This document shows positions 10,289-25,348 of a stretch of 64,000 nucleotides of DNA, piece after piece. Source of the DNA: Idiomarina piscisalsi (lineage in GTDB: Bacteria; Pseudomonadota; Gammaproteobacteria; Enterobacterales; Alteromonadaceae). Position numbers and translations under genes: made by a program. Position 1 is the stretch's first letter, and each line of letters starts with the position of its first letter. Below the pieces are notes generated by a model. That model ran no database searches and was not told the origin of the DNA. It was given only the letters and a program-made list of their open reading frames with translations. The stretch spans positions 1,488,001 through 1,552,000 of the forward strand of contig NZ_CP022133.1 in NCBI RefSeq assembly GCF_002211765.1, in the 5' to 3' direction.

Positions 10289-10380
10289 GCTCAGCTCCGT
10301 TGTTATTATTGTTGTCATTATGAAGACTATTGCAGCGACTGAAAAGCCGTTTTCAAACATTAGCGATAAAAGAGGTTAAA

Positions 10381-11106
10381 TTGGAGTATTTTGCCGCCGC
10401 ATTGGTATTCTTTTTCGCCGCTATGCTGCAAGGCATTAGTGGTTTTGGCTCTGGCCTACTCGCCGTTCCCATTTTGGCTTTGTGGTTTCCTATCAGCGTT
10501 CTGACACCAGCCTTGTCGGTCATAAATATCATGGTAGGTGCCTGGATCTATTGGAAAAACCGTGAAGCCGCCCGCCCGTCACAATGGAAGTGGCTGATTA
10601 TATCGGGCGTTACCACATCAATTATTGCCGGTTCCTTGTTACTCGCTATTGATGACCAACTCATTAAGTTGGTTCTTGGTGGTGTTATTTTAGCAGTGGC
10701 GCTTGCTCTTGCCAGCGGCAAACAGTTTCCAACCGCAGAACACGCACCAGGTCACATTGCGGTAGGCAGTAGTTCAGGCATTTTAAACGGCTTAATGACC
10801 CTCGGAGGCCCGCCCATTGTTCTGTTTCTGGCAAACGCCCGTATTCCTAAGCAGCAGTTCAGAGCCGCTTTAAGCCTGTTTTTTTGCTGTATTGCCATTG
10901 CTAACGTGTTCAATTTTTCACGTCAGGCCATCTACGCAGAAGCACACTTTTACCTTATTTTGAGCCTATTGCCGGGCGCACTGATTGGCGCAACCGTCGG
11001 TCACAAGCTCCAGCATCATGTTTCCGAGTATCGTTTCCGTCAATTAACGCTCGGATTAATGATGCTGTCCGGTGTGAGTGTATTGGCTCAAAGTATTCGC
11101 CTGTAA
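10381..11106 (+). CDS. TSUP-family (TauE/SafE) membrane permease
   Basis: Predicted inner membrane transporter of the TSUP family, members of which export or import sulfite, sulfoacetate or other small organosulfur anions. The 241-residue product has about eight hydrophobic segments and the family's glycine-rich repeats: GISGFGSGLLAVPI in the first half and SSGILNGLMTLGGPPIVLFL in the second. A TTG at 10381 is the best start because AGAGG lies five bases upstream; a longer frame from 10330 would run into the divergent ftsB promoter region. It is followed after 17 bases by the DUF2007 gene. The substrate cannot be told. Confidence 0.85.
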   Translation: MEYFAAALVFFFAAMLQGISGFGSGLLAVPILALWFPISVLTPALSVINIMVGAWIYWKNREAARPSQWKWLIISGVTTSIIAGSLLLAIDDQLIKLVLGGVILAVALALASGKQFPTAEHAPGHIAVGSSSGILNGLMTLGGPPIVLFLANARIPKQQFRAALSLFFCCIAIANVFNFSRQAIYAEAHFYLILSLLPGALIGATVGHKLQHHVSEYRFRQLTLGLMMLSGVSVLAQSIRL

Positions 11107-11123
11107 ACCAACTGAAGGTCGCC

Positions 11124-11429
11124 ATGACGTTAATTTATACCCATGAAAACAAACTTTTAGTGGAAAACGTGCGTAATGTGTTACGCATGAACGGTATAGA
11201 AACCGTTATGAAAAATGAGTTTTCAAGTGGTGCAGCTGGCGACTTAGCGCCACTGGACACGTGGCCAGAGCTTTGGTTAGTTGACGACACTCAACTTGCC
11301 ACAGCGCAGAAACTCATAGAGCAAATAGAAGTACAGGCAAATGGTGACGACTGGCGTTGTAACCAATGCCAGGAATTAAACGGCTCAGCCTTTGAGGTTT
11401 GCTGGAATTGCGGTGCTGCAGCCAATTGA
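11124..11429 (+). CDS. DUF2007 domain protein with C-terminal zinc ribbon
   Basis: A 101-residue soluble protein. Residues 1-70 look like the DUF2007 'putative signal transducing' fold (LIYTHENKLLVENVRNVL at the start, acting on interdomain partner binding in unknown ways). The last 25 residues hold two Cys-x2-Cys pairs (CNQC and CWNC) typical of a zinc ribbon of the RanBP2 or double-zinc-ribbon type. Function is unknown. It lies 17 bases after the TSUP gene and 39 before the MAPEG gene, so the three may be co-transcribed. Confidence 0.75.
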   Translation: MTLIYTHENKLLVENVRNVLRMNGIETVMKNEFSSGAAGDLAPLDTWPELWLVDDTQLATAQKLIEQIEVQANGDDWRCNQCQELNGSAFEVCWNCGAAAN

Positions 11430-11468
11430 CGAAAATATGCATTAAAAATAATAACGAAGGAGATAACA

Positions 11469-11894
11469 ATGAACGGATCTGAAACCTATTTACTATCTTA
11501 CTGGGGCGTTTTTGCAGCTCTGGTTATTTTACTAGTTCAGTGGCTGGTCGCTAGTGGACGCAAAGCCAAACAACCCGGCGCCGTGCCGGGAAAGATTAAC
11601 GAGTCACTGAGTCACGACTCGTTTGTTTTTCGTGCGCATCGAACCTTCATGAACTCACTTGAAAACTATCCTCTTATGCTGGGCACGACTTTTCTGGCGT
11701 TCTTTGTTGGCGCAAGTGCGTTCTGGACAGCGCTGCTGGTTTGGATATTTGTGGGTGCACGTCTTATTCACATGGTGCTTTACTACGTTATTGCCACTGA
11801 GAAGAACCCAAGTCCACGCAGTTACTTTTTTATGATTGGTCTGTTCGCCAATATCGCTTTGCTAATAGTTTGCGGTGTCACCTTAGCGGGCTAA
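11469..11894 (+). CDS. MAPEG-family membrane protein
   Basis: A 141-residue membrane protein with four predicted helices. The pattern fits the MAPEG superfamily (microsomal glutathione S-transferase-like): RAHRTFMNSLENYPLMLGTTFLA near residues 56-78 matches the conserved helix 2 with its Arg-x2-Asn-x2-Glu core, and ARLIHMVLYY near residues 98-107 matches helix 4. A GAAGGAG site precedes the ATG. Bacterial members may conjugate glutathione or reduce lipid peroxides; the activity here is inferred from family only. Confidence 0.8.
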   Translation: MNGSETYLLSYWGVFAALVILLVQWLVASGRKAKQPGAVPGKINESLSHDSFVFRAHRTFMNSLENYPLMLGTTFLAFFVGASAFWTALLVWIFVGARLIHMVLYYVIATEKNPSPRSYFFMIGLFANIALLIVCGVTLAG

Positions 11895-11903
11895 AACAGT
11901 ACT

Positions 11904-11929
11904 GTGGGCGGCATTAAATGTCCGCCCAC
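11904..11929. terminator. Hairpin between convergent MAPEG and PKHD genes
   Basis: Eight-base perfect arms GTGGGCGG and CCGCCCAC around a ten-base AT-rich loop. It contains the stop codon of the minus-strand dioxygenase. Neither side has a long T run, so termination is plausible but not certain. Confidence 0.4.
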
Positions 11930-12570
11930 TCTCTCATTAGGTTATGAAACACTTTCGCCAACCGATCAAAGTTTGCCGACTTACCGTTCGCCTCAAACTC
12001 GGCTTTCAAGGACTGCTCAACGTCAAACAAAAGCTCCCGGTGGCTGGGGTGTTTTATCACGCTTTGCACCCAGCCTATCATTGCCAGACGCGCCCCTTGG
12101 GTCACCTCATTAACCCGATGTAGGTAGTGGCTTGGGTATATCAATATATCCCCTTTCCCCAGCCGCCAGCTTCGCTCGCCGCTGGAGTCCTCAATAACCA
12201 GTTCACCGCCCTCAAAGGCTTCAGGTTCGGATAACCCCAACGTAAAAGAAATGTCAGTACGCACACCGTTCATTAAAGAGTCATCCATGTGGGTACCATA
12301 ATACTGACCCGGCTCATAGCGGTTAATGCTGCAACGAGCCACATGTTTTGGTCGCATAGCCGACTGCACCAATGGGTTAGTATGGAGCTTTTCAAGCAAT
12401 AAGTCGGTGGCTGCTTTGGCTTTTTTGCCGGTCAGTTGCTGATTGTTTTTAACCTCTTTGGCTGCCCAGCCCGCCGTGGCTTTACCGTCACTGAATTGTT
12501 CTGCAGACAGTCCTGCAATGAGATTGTCTATAACGACCTCATCAATCGCTTTTTGAACGTGAAATATCAT
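11914..12570 (-). CDS. PKHD-type Fe(II)/2-oxoglutarate hydroxylase (YbiX/PiuC-like)
   Basis: Iron- and 2-oxoglutarate-dependent dioxygenase of the PiuC/YbiX family, 218 residues. The iron ligands are visible as His 94 and Asp 96 in YYGTHMDDSLM and His 151 in YPSHYLHRVNEV; Arg 161 would bind the 2-oxoglutarate carboxylate. Family members are often encoded beside TonB-dependent iron receptors and are induced by iron starvation; their substrate is not settled. A Fur-box-like site lies just upstream of its start, shared with the divergent exported protein at 12650. The gene converges on the MAPEG gene with 19 bases between. Confidence 0.9.
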   Translation of the reverse strand: MIFHVQKAIDEVVIDNLIAGLSAEQFSDGKATAGWAAKEVKNNQQLTGKKAKAATDLLLEKLHTNPLVQSAMRPKHVARCSINRYEPGQYYGTHMDDSLMNGVRTDISFTLGLSEPEAFEGGELVIEDSSGERSWRLGKGDILIYPSHYLHRVNEVTQGARLAMIGWVQSVIKHPSHRELLFDVEQSLKAEFEANGKSANFDRLAKVFHNLMREWADI

Positions 12571-12580
12571 AGCCTAAACT

Positions 12581-12598
12581 TGCGAATAGTTATCATTT
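12581..12598. promoter_or_regulatory. Putative Fur box
   Basis: TGCGAATAGTTATCATTT matches the usual gammaproteobacterial Fur-site form TGCAAATAATTATCATTT at 16 of 18 bases by eye. As the 7-1-7 inverted repeat TGATAAT-N-ATTATCA it matches at 11 of 14. It lies 10 bases upstream of the dioxygenase start and 51 bases upstream of the divergent gene, a place from which Fur could repress both. Confidence 0.6.
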
Positions 12599-12649
12599 CT
12601 GCAAATATACACCAGATCATTCTTTCAAAAAAGCACATAAGGTTTTTCT

Positions 12650-13444
12650 ATGTTTGAGAAGAAAAAAGTTTGGGTTGGTGTTGGCAGCGTTTTAGCATCA
12701 ACAATAGCCGCCTCAACCGTTAATGCAGCGCCATTAACTCAGCCAAACGCAGCACCGGCGTCTTTTATGACAGCCCCCATGGCGGAAGGCGAAATGGCCG
12801 CGCCTGAAATAGACTTAAGTTCCAATGACACCGCATTTTTAGCGCAGCTTGGGTTTATTCGCGGCCACCTTTGGGTTGGTATGAAGCTTTATGAGCAAGG
12901 CCACATTGAAATGGCAAAAACTCATATGAAGCACCCTGGCGATGAACTTTACGCAGGTCTCAAGAAAGCTTTTTCGGACCGCGGACAACCGGGCTTCGCC
13001 GATGAACTGGAAGCGTTAGCTGACAGCGTTATTAACGACAACAGCAAAGACGTTGTCATGAATAATTACAACGTACTGCTTGATACTATCAGCGCACACG
13101 AACCTATCGCCGATATGACAGCGAAAGGCGTGCTATTAAGCGTCGCTACTATGCTAATGGCAACCGCCGATGAGTACGCTGTGGGTATTCAGGAAGGTAA
13201 AGTTGCACAAGTACATGAATATCAGGACGCACTCGGCTTTAAAGAAATTGCACTGAACCGCTTAGAGCGAATCAATAGCGAAGAAGCCAAAAAAGCCTCA
13301 TCGGCTATTGATGAAACTCGCAATGTGTTGAAGTCTTTAACAGACCTTTGGCCGACCATTACTCCGGAAGGTGAATTGCAAGGTGATGCCAGCAAAATCT
13401 ATGGTGCGGCGTCTCGAATTGAGCTCGAAGCTCGCAGTATTTAA
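12650..13444 (+). CDS. Exported His-rich helical protein of unknown function
   Basis: I do not recognise a named family. The 264-residue product has a clear Sec signal (basic MFEKKKVW, hydrophobic core, likely cleavage after VNA at about 26), then a Pro/Ala-rich stretch and a largely helical body. A conserved-looking segment near residues 68-102 holds His 73, 85, 92 and 95, ending THMKHPGDELYAGL; the spacing suggests metal or heme binding but is not a known motif. No lipobox or membrane anchor is seen, so it should be soluble in the periplasm. It is divergent from the PKHD dioxygenase with a Fur-box-like site between, which suggests an iron-related role. It precedes the thiamin riboswitch by about 110 bases but is not part of that unit. 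Confidence 0.85.
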   Translation: MFEKKKVWVGVGSVLASTIAASTVNAAPLTQPNAAPASFMTAPMAEGEMAAPEIDLSSNDTAFLAQLGFIRGHLWVGMKLYEQGHIEMAKTHMKHPGDELYAGLKKAFSDRGQPGFADELEALADSVINDNSKDVVMNNYNVLLDTISAHEPIADMTAKGVLLSVATMLMATADEYAVGIQEGKVAQVHEYQDALGFKEIALNRLERINSEEAKKASSAIDETRNVLKSLTDLWPTITPEGELQGDASKIYGAASRIELEARSI

Positions 13445-13552
13445 ACAAGCCAAGAGAAGGTTCCGAAGAGTCGTTAATAAATTGATACAGCAGTAACTGT
13501 TCACACATTCGTTGTTGCAATAAGCTACGTATTTTGTTCCACTAAAAAAGAA

Positions 13553-13652
13553 TCTTGTCGGAGTGCCTCGTTGCTTAAAGAGTAACAGGCTGAGACCGCA
13601 AAAGCGGGATCCGTTGAACCTGATCAGGCTAATACCTGCGAAGGGAACAAGA
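13553..13652 (+). ncRNA. TPP riboswitch (THI element) of thiC operon
   Basis: The conserved THI-box pieces are all visible: GGAGTGCC at the 5' side, CTGAGA near 13590, ACCTGATC near 13618, and TAATACCTGCGAAGGGAA near 13631-13646. The closing helix P1 can be drawn as TCTTGT (13553-13558) with ACAAGA (13647-13652). Thiamin diphosphate binding should lower expression of the thi operon. The 310-base gap between 13444 and 13754 is mostly this element, its switching region and the thiC ribosome site (GGAGAG, eight bases before the ATG). Confidence 0.95.
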
Positions 13653-13655
13653 GAG

Positions 13656-13698
13656 CAGTGGCCAGGGAGTCTCCCCTTTTCAGCGCCATTGTTCCTTT
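13656..13698 (+). promoter_or_regulatory. Candidate expression platform of the TPP riboswitch
   Basis: Two mutually exclusive pairings can be drawn. CAGTGGC (13656-13662) can pair with GCCATTG (13685-13691), with an inner GGGA/TCCC, and is followed by TTCCTTT. Alternatively TTGTTCCTTT (13689-13698) can pair with AAGGGAACAA at the aptamer's 3' edge (13641-13650), breaking P1. TPP binding would favour the first, terminator-like form. Inferred by eye, no folding run. Confidence 0.45.
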
Positions 13699-13723
13699 CA
13701 ACACTCCTGACAAGCATCTCTAA

Positions 13724-16969
<3,246 letters not shown>

Positions 16970-16980
<11 letters not shown>

Positions 16981-17728
16981 TCAACAAGCTCTGCGCTACA
17001 GCAGCAACCTACTTATTGGCTCCATTGGAGAAAGTGGACAGCAACGTTTACTGGACAGCCAAGTACTCATTATTGGGCTTGGAGGTTTAGGCACTCCTGC
17101 CAGTCAATATCTGGCGTCATCTGGCGTTGGCCAGCTGACACTCATGGATCACGATAAAGTATCGCTAAGTAACCTACAACGGCAAATGCTGTACAGTGGT
17201 TTGGATGTTGGCTTACCTAAAGTCACACAAGCTGCACAGCGCTTAGCCGATATAAATCCAGACGTCGATATAACAACATTATCGCAGGCGGCGTCCGAAG
17301 ATACTCTGAGAGAGCACATTGGTACGTGCGATATCGTGCTCGATTGCACCGATAACCGTGACACTCGTTATCTCATTAACCGTTACTGCTATTGGTTCAA
17401 CAAACCACTGATTAGTGGCGCTGCCCGAGGTTTTAACGGACAGGTCGTCGCTTTACATCCTGGTCACGATCATGGGTGCTATCAATGCCTTTACCCTACT
17501 GAAGTTAAAGAACCTCTGGACTGCAGTAACGCCGGCATTGCTGCCCCTGTCGTCGGCATTATTGGCGCCATGCAGTCGCTTCTTGCGATTCAATACTTAA
17601 CACAACACGAATTGCCCTGGGGGTTGCTTCAGTCATTTGATGGTCTCGGTCACCAATGGCACGTAGCTGAATTACCCAAGTCAGCAACGTGCCCAATTTG
17701 CGGAGGTGAAAATGCAAATAACCGTTAA
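16970..17728 (+). CDS. thiF: Sulfur carrier protein adenylyltransferase ThiF
   Basis: Adenylates the C-terminus of ThiS so that it can accept sulfur for the thiazole ring. 252 residues. The ATP-binding loop GLGGLG is at residues 36-41, the Arg-containing SNLQRQMLY follows near residues 65-73, and Cys 185 corresponds by position to the E. coli Cys that forms the acyl disulfide with ThiS. The zinc site is formed by CYQC near residue 170 and CPIC near 240. It overlaps both thiDE and thiS, indicating coupled translation. Confidence 0.96.
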
Positions 17729-17912
17729 TGGTAAACCAATGCGATTCGATGGCGTTTTGCGTTTGTCGGAGTTTTTTGAACATCAACAAATCAACACTGC
17801 TGCTATTGCTGTTGCCGTCAACGGCGTTGTTATCCATCGTGAGAATTGGCATGAACATAGGCTGAATCACGACGACTCATTGACCATTATTCAAGCGGTT
17901 GCAGGAGGGTAA
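17712..17912 (+). CDS. thiS: Sulfur carrier protein ThiS
   Basis: Ubiquitin-like protein that carries the thiazole sulfur as a C-terminal thiocarboxylate. 66 residues, the same as E. coli, ending with the required Gly-Gly. The ATG at 17712 is preferred because GGAGG lies five bases upstream; a GTG at 17706 overlaps that ribosome site. It overlaps the end of thiF by 17 bases. Confidence 0.96.
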   Translation: MQITVNGKPMRFDGVLRLSEFFEHQQINTAAIAVAVNGVVIHRENWHEHRLNHDDSLTIIQAVAGG

Positions 17913-17913
17913 A

Positions 17914-18714
17914 ATGCTAACCATTGCGAATAAAACCTTTAGCTCAAGGTTGTTCATTGGTAGTGGCAAATACAGTAGCGCCGACGTAATGAAATCGTCT
18001 ATTCGTGCGTCCGGCAGCGAACTGATTACGCTGGCCTTAAAGCGCGTTGACTTCAATCAGCCAACCGATGACATTGTCACTCCAATTAAGGAGTTGGGTC
18101 TCGATATATTGCCTAATACGTCGGGTGCAAAAACCGCTGACGAAGCCATTTACGCTGCAAGATTGGCACGCGAGGCACTGCAAACCCATTGGTTGAAGTT
18201 GGAGATACACCCTGATCCTAATTACCTACTGCCCGACCCTATCGAGACACTGAAAGCAGCCGAACAGCTGGTTAAAGAAGGCTTTGTTGTTATGCCGTAC
18301 TGTGGCGCCGATCCCGTGTTATGCAAACGGTTGGAGGAAGTAGGCTGTGAGGCGGTAATGCCACTTGGTTCCCCTATCGGCTCTAACAAAGGGTTGGTCA
18401 CCCGGGACTTCTTAAACATTATTATCGAACAAGCGTCAGTACCTGTTGTGGTCGATGCGGGCATTGGTGCTCCCAGCCATGCGGCTGAAGCCATGGAGAT
18501 AGGTGCTGACGCTGTTTTGGTCAACACGGCCATCGCAACGGCACATGATCCGATAGCGATGTCCAACGCGTTTCGTCAGACCGTTGATGCCGGTAGAACC
18601 GCCTTCGAAGCCGGCCTTTCGGGCATAGTTTCGGGAACAGCCCCGAACAATCGCAACAGCTCAATGCATGCCCAAGCCTCCAGCCCACTGACCGAGTTTA
18701 TAGAAACGTTATGA
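17914..18714 (+). CDS. thiG: Thiazole synthase ThiG
   Basis: Forms the thiazole phosphate ring from deoxyxylulose phosphate, dehydroglycine and ThiS-thiocarboxylate. 266 residues of TIM-barrel type. Seen: [12 protein letters not shown] near the N-terminus, the Schiff-base Lys in LKLEIHPDP near residue 98, and the phosphate-binding [22 protein letters not shown] segment in two halves near residues 180-200. The ATG at 17914 follows an AGGAGG site one base after the thiS stop. Its stop overlaps thiH as ATGA. Confidence 0.97.
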   Translation: MLTIANKTFSSRLFIGSGKYSSADVMKSSIRASGSELITLALKRVDFNQPTDDIVTPIKELGLDILPNTSGAKTADEAIYAARLAREALQTHWLKLEIHPDPNYLLPDPIETLKAAEQLVKEGFVVMPYCGADPVLCKRLEEVGCEAVMPLGSPIGSNKGLVTRDFLNIIIEQASVPVVVDAGIGAPSHAAEAMEIGADAVLVNTAIATAHDPIAMSNAFRQTVDAGRTAFEAGLSGIVSGTAPNNRNSSMHAQASSPLTEFIETL

Positions 18715-19809
18715 GCAACAGTTTTTACGATGTCTGGAAACAGCTTAGCTGGGATGACATGACGCTCAAGTTATACAGTTCAAACGCTGATGACGTAGAG
18801 CGTGCACTCAATAAGAACAGACTAAACAATGATGACTTTATGGCGCTGCTATCGCCGGCAGCAGAGCGTTATCTACCAGCCTTGGCTGAGCGATCGCAAA
18901 TGCTCACGAGACAACGCTTTGGTAATACGTTACAGCTTTTCATTCCTTTGTATTTATCCAACTTGTGCGCCAACGATTGCAGCTACTGCGGCTTTTCAAT
19001 GAGCAACCGGCTCAAACGAAAAACCTTGTCGGTGACTGAAATTGAACAAGAATGCCGCGCTATAAAGGCCAAGGGCTTTGATACCATTTTGATTGTGACC
19101 GGAGAACACGAGACCAAGGTCGGCATCGAGTACTTCCGGCAAGCCATGCCAATTATTAAACGTTATTTTAGTTACGTGATGTTTGAAGTTCAGCCGCTGT
19201 CTTTTCATGAATACAACCAGCTTCGGCAACACGGTTTAGACGCAGTAATGGTATACCAGGAAACTTATAGCTCTTTCACCTATTCCCAACACCATTTAAA
19301 AGGCAAAAAACGCGACTTCCGTTGGCGGCTTGAAACACCGGATAGGCTCGGTGCATGTGGCATGGACAAAATAGGTCTTGGATCGTTGATTGGACTGGAA
19401 GACTGGCGTATCGACAGTACCTTCACGGCAATACACCTCGACTATATGCGTAAACGCTACTGGCGCAGTCGGTATTCTTTGTCGTTTCCTCGTTTGCGCC
19501 CGTGTACTGGTGGCGTTTCAGGTGTGAAAGACATGACCAACAAACAGCTGGTACAGCTTATTTGCGCCTATCGATTACGGTTTCCCGATGTCGAGCTTAG
19601 CCTCTCAACCCGTGAGGAACAAAGTTTACGAGATGGTCTGTTCAGTTTAGGGGTGACTTCCGTCAGTGCAGAGTCCAAAACTCAGCCTGGTGGGTATGCT
19701 AATGAAAATGAGGAGCTAGAGCAGTTTTCTATCGACGATGGGCGTTCAGTTAATGAGGTGGCTAATGCGATAAAGGCAAAAGGATTACAGCCTGTTTGGA
19801 CCGACTGGC

Positions 19810-21736
<1,927 letters not shown>

Positions 21737-21777
21737 TCAATCCTGTTTAATGCGTAACGTTTCGTTAAGTGACTCAG

Positions 21778-23430
<1,653 letters not shown>

Positions 23431-23467
23431 TCAGGTCGAATTTGGGATTGCTTTAAGACGGGAAAGT

Positions 23468-23496
23468 AGTATACCGAAAGTCGGTCATGACGACAA
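23468..23496 (-). promoter_or_regulatory. Putative pyrG promoter
   Basis: Minus-strand TTGTCG (23496-23491) and TATACT (23473-23468) separated by 17 bases, about 50 bases before the pyrG start. Read by eye only. Confidence 0.45.
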
Positions 23497-23577
23497 ATGA
23501 AAAAGCACGCAACCTAGTCTTTAACTACGTCGATTTGCTAGTATACCGCCAGCAAAAGTCTATTTAGGAGTTCGTTT

Positions 23578-24222
23578 ATGTCATCCTGCTGCGGCAGTTC
23601 ATGTGCTACCACACAAGATCATATCGATAAATCACAGCGAAAACTGCTTTGGACGGTGTTAGTCCTAAACGGGGTTATGTTTTTCGTGGAGTTCATTGCC
23701 GGTTGGTTAGCACAGTCCAGTGGACTTATTGCCGATTCGCTTGACATGCTGGCCGATACACTCGTTTATGCCGTGAGTTTATACGCGGTTGGTAAAGCCA
23801 TTAAATACAAAGCCAACGCAGCTATTTTTAATGGTACGCTGCAAACTTTATTAGCATTATTAGTGTTAGCAGACGTACTCCAGCGTTTAGTTTTTGGCAG
23901 CCAACCCAATGCCAACATGATATTGTGGATTGCGGGTTTAGCACTGCTGGTTAACGTCGCTTGCTTTGCCCTTCTTTACAGCTCCCGCAACGGTGATATT
24001 AATATTCGCGCCAGCTGGATATGTTCTCGCAACGACATGCTCATGAACACCGGTGTCATTGTTTCTGCGCTTTTGGTCGCTCAGCTCAATATGGCCTGGC
24101 CCGACTTAGTGATAGCCACAATAATTGCCGTCGTTGTGTTGCGTTCTGCAATACGCATTATTCGCGATGCGCGAGCAGTAAAAGCAGGTGATAAAGCCGA
24201 TATTTCAGGGTGTTGTGGTTAA
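23578..24222 (+). CDS. CDF-like cation transporter without cytoplasmic domain
   Basis: A 214-residue membrane protein with about six helices, resembling the transmembrane half of cation diffusion facilitators (zinc, cobalt, iron, cadmium antiporters). Helix 2 carries ADSLDMLAD with Asp 53, 56 and 60, matching the CDF metal site; helix 5 has SRNDMLMNTG, in which the usual His/Asp-x3-Asp is Asp-x3-Asn. The C-terminal cytoplasmic domain of about 90 residues found in most CDFs is absent. Instead both ends carry cysteines: Cys 4, 5 and 9 at the N-terminus and a Cys-Cys two residues from the C-terminus. It is divergent from pyrG and preceded by AGGAG. Metal efflux is inferred; the metal is unknown. 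Confidence 0.8.
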   Translation: MSSCCGSSCATTQDHIDKSQRKLLWTVLVLNGVMFFVEFIAGWLAQSSGLIADSLDMLADTLVYAVSLYAVGKAIKYKANAAIFNGTLQTLLALLVLADVLQRLVFGSQPNANMILWIAGLALLVNVACFALLYSSRNGDINIRASWICSRNDMLMNTGVIVSALLVAQLNMAWPDLVIATIIAVVVLRSAIRIIRDARAVKAGDKADISGCCG

Positions 24223-24236
24223 AAAACCCAACACCC
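24208..24236. terminator. Hairpin at the end of the CDF-like gene
   Basis: Twelve paired bases with a one-base bulge: GGGTGTTG(T)GGTT and AACC CAACACCC around an A-rich loop, spanning the stop codon. It separates the gene from the convergent RDD gene. No T run follows on the plus strand; the minus-strand copy has a T-rich loop only. Confidence 0.5.
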
Positions 24237-24245
24237 GACATCGTA

Positions 24246-24725
24246 TTAACTAAGTTGGTCGTTTGATTGATCTATATCTTCGAATTTAAACGGCCCTTTA
24301 GTTTCACTTCTGACAACCACACTGCCCGCTAACAGATCATGCCAACCTTGCTTGCGCTTCGCCCATCCAATCCAGAAAAAACCAAAAAATAACGGAATAG
24401 CCGCTGGAATATAAGCAAAGTAACGGCCAATTGCCTTACCTACGCTCAGCTTGTCACCCGTTTTTTCGTCAACAACGCGCAGCTTCAGTAACATTTTCCC
24501 CGGCGTACCTAAATACTTCACCCAGAAGAAAACCGTAAGAACCACAGGTAAAATGTAATTTAATAATAAGTCCCAGAAACCATAAATCATTTCATTGCCT
24601 TCCCAATAAACCTGTCCATAAATAAACGATGTTGGTAAAGCGAAAACAATGAGCATAATGATTGAATCAATGATGACCGCTAGTAGTCGAATCCAAAAAC
24701 CGGCGTATTGTGCGTGTTGTTCCAT
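24246..24725 (-). CDS. RDD-family membrane protein
   Basis: A 159-residue inner membrane protein with the RDD pattern: YAGFWIRLLAVIIDSIIM near residues 6-23 has the conserved Arg-x5-Asp, and LGTPGKMLLKLRVVD near residues 77-91 and KQGWHDLLAGSVVV near the end are typical. Three to four helices. Function of the family is generally unknown; some members have been linked to ion exchange. The ATG at 24725 follows a GGAG site at eight bases; an ATG 36 bases further upstream has no such site. Confidence 0.85.
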   Translation of the reverse strand: MEQHAQYAGFWIRLLAVIIDSIIMLIVFALPTSFIYGQVYWEGNEMIYGFWDLLLNYILPVVLTVFFWVKYLGTPGKMLLKLRVVDEKTGDKLSVGKAIGRYFAYIPAAIPLFFGFFWIGWAKRKQGWHDLLAGSVVVRSETKGPFKFEDIDQSNDQLS

Positions 24726-24784
24726 AAAGACGCTCCTTTTATTATCTTGATTCAGGAACAATTAAATGTTCACTCGTATAAATT

Positions 24785-25348
24785 TTATAACTTGTTCAGT
24801 TGATTATCGTGATAATGCGACAGTAGAAGTACTGAAAGAATCGCGCCAAGTAAGGCAAACCCCATGTCAGATTGGGTATCCCAAGCGTAACCCTGAGTAC
24901 CAAGAAAGGCTTCAGCATCCTCGCCGGTTGCAAGGGCAACCCACCATTCCAGTAACTCGTAAAAGGCGCTAAAGGCCAGGCATATTGAAACTATAATAAT
25001 GTTGCGCCAGACAGCCCCGTTCACAATATTTTTTCGAATTAATATTTCTCTTGCCAATAGCGCAGGCACAAAGCCCTGAAAGAAGTGACCTAACTTGTCA
25101 TAGTTATTTCGTTCTGCGCCGAATAATCCGTCAAAAAAAGGTACTTCCGCGTATGTGTAGTGTCCGCCCACCATTAAAACCACACAATGCGCCAGAATGA
25201 GTGCGTACAGCAAAGGTGTTAAACGAAATGAATTATAGGTGAGTGCCAACAGCACAGCCCCAATTACCGCCGGAGCTACTTCGAGCAACCAGGTAAACGG
25301 GTCTTTAGGGTTAATACCCGACCAGACTAAAACTATGGTAAAAATCAC
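24785..25348 (-). CDS. YjdF-like (DUF2238) membrane protein
   Basis: A membrane protein with five or six helices of the DUF2238/YjdF type. Seen: HCVVLMVGGHYTYAEVPFFD near residues 53-72, ERNNYDKLGHFFQGFVPALLARE near residues 78-100, FYELLEWW, and GYAWDTQSDMGFALLGA near the end. Function unknown. The GTG at 25348 gives 187 residues but has no good ribosome site. Six codons upstream in frame an ATT (25366) is preceded by AGGAG at six bases, so translation may begin there; see findings. It is followed by the RDD gene after 59 bases. Confidence 0.8.
   Translation of the reverse strand: MIFTIVLVWSGINPKDPFTWLLEVAPAVIGAVLLALTYNSFRLTPLLYALILAHCVVLMVGGHYTYAEVPFFDGLFGAERNNYDKLGHFFQGFVPALLAREILIRKNIVNGAVWRNIIIVSICLAFSAFYELLEWWVALATGEDAEAFLGTQGYAWDTQSDMGFALLGAILSVLLLSHYHDNQLNKL

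Noticed and set aside
10330..10380. Longer N-terminus of the TSUP permease
   Set aside because: Would lie over the ftsB promoter area; TTG at 10381 has AGAGG at five bases.
13664..13680. Small GGGA/TCCC hairpin followed by CTTTT as the riboswitch terminator
   Set aside because: Four-base stem with a three-base loop is too weak alone; it is kept as part of the larger platform.
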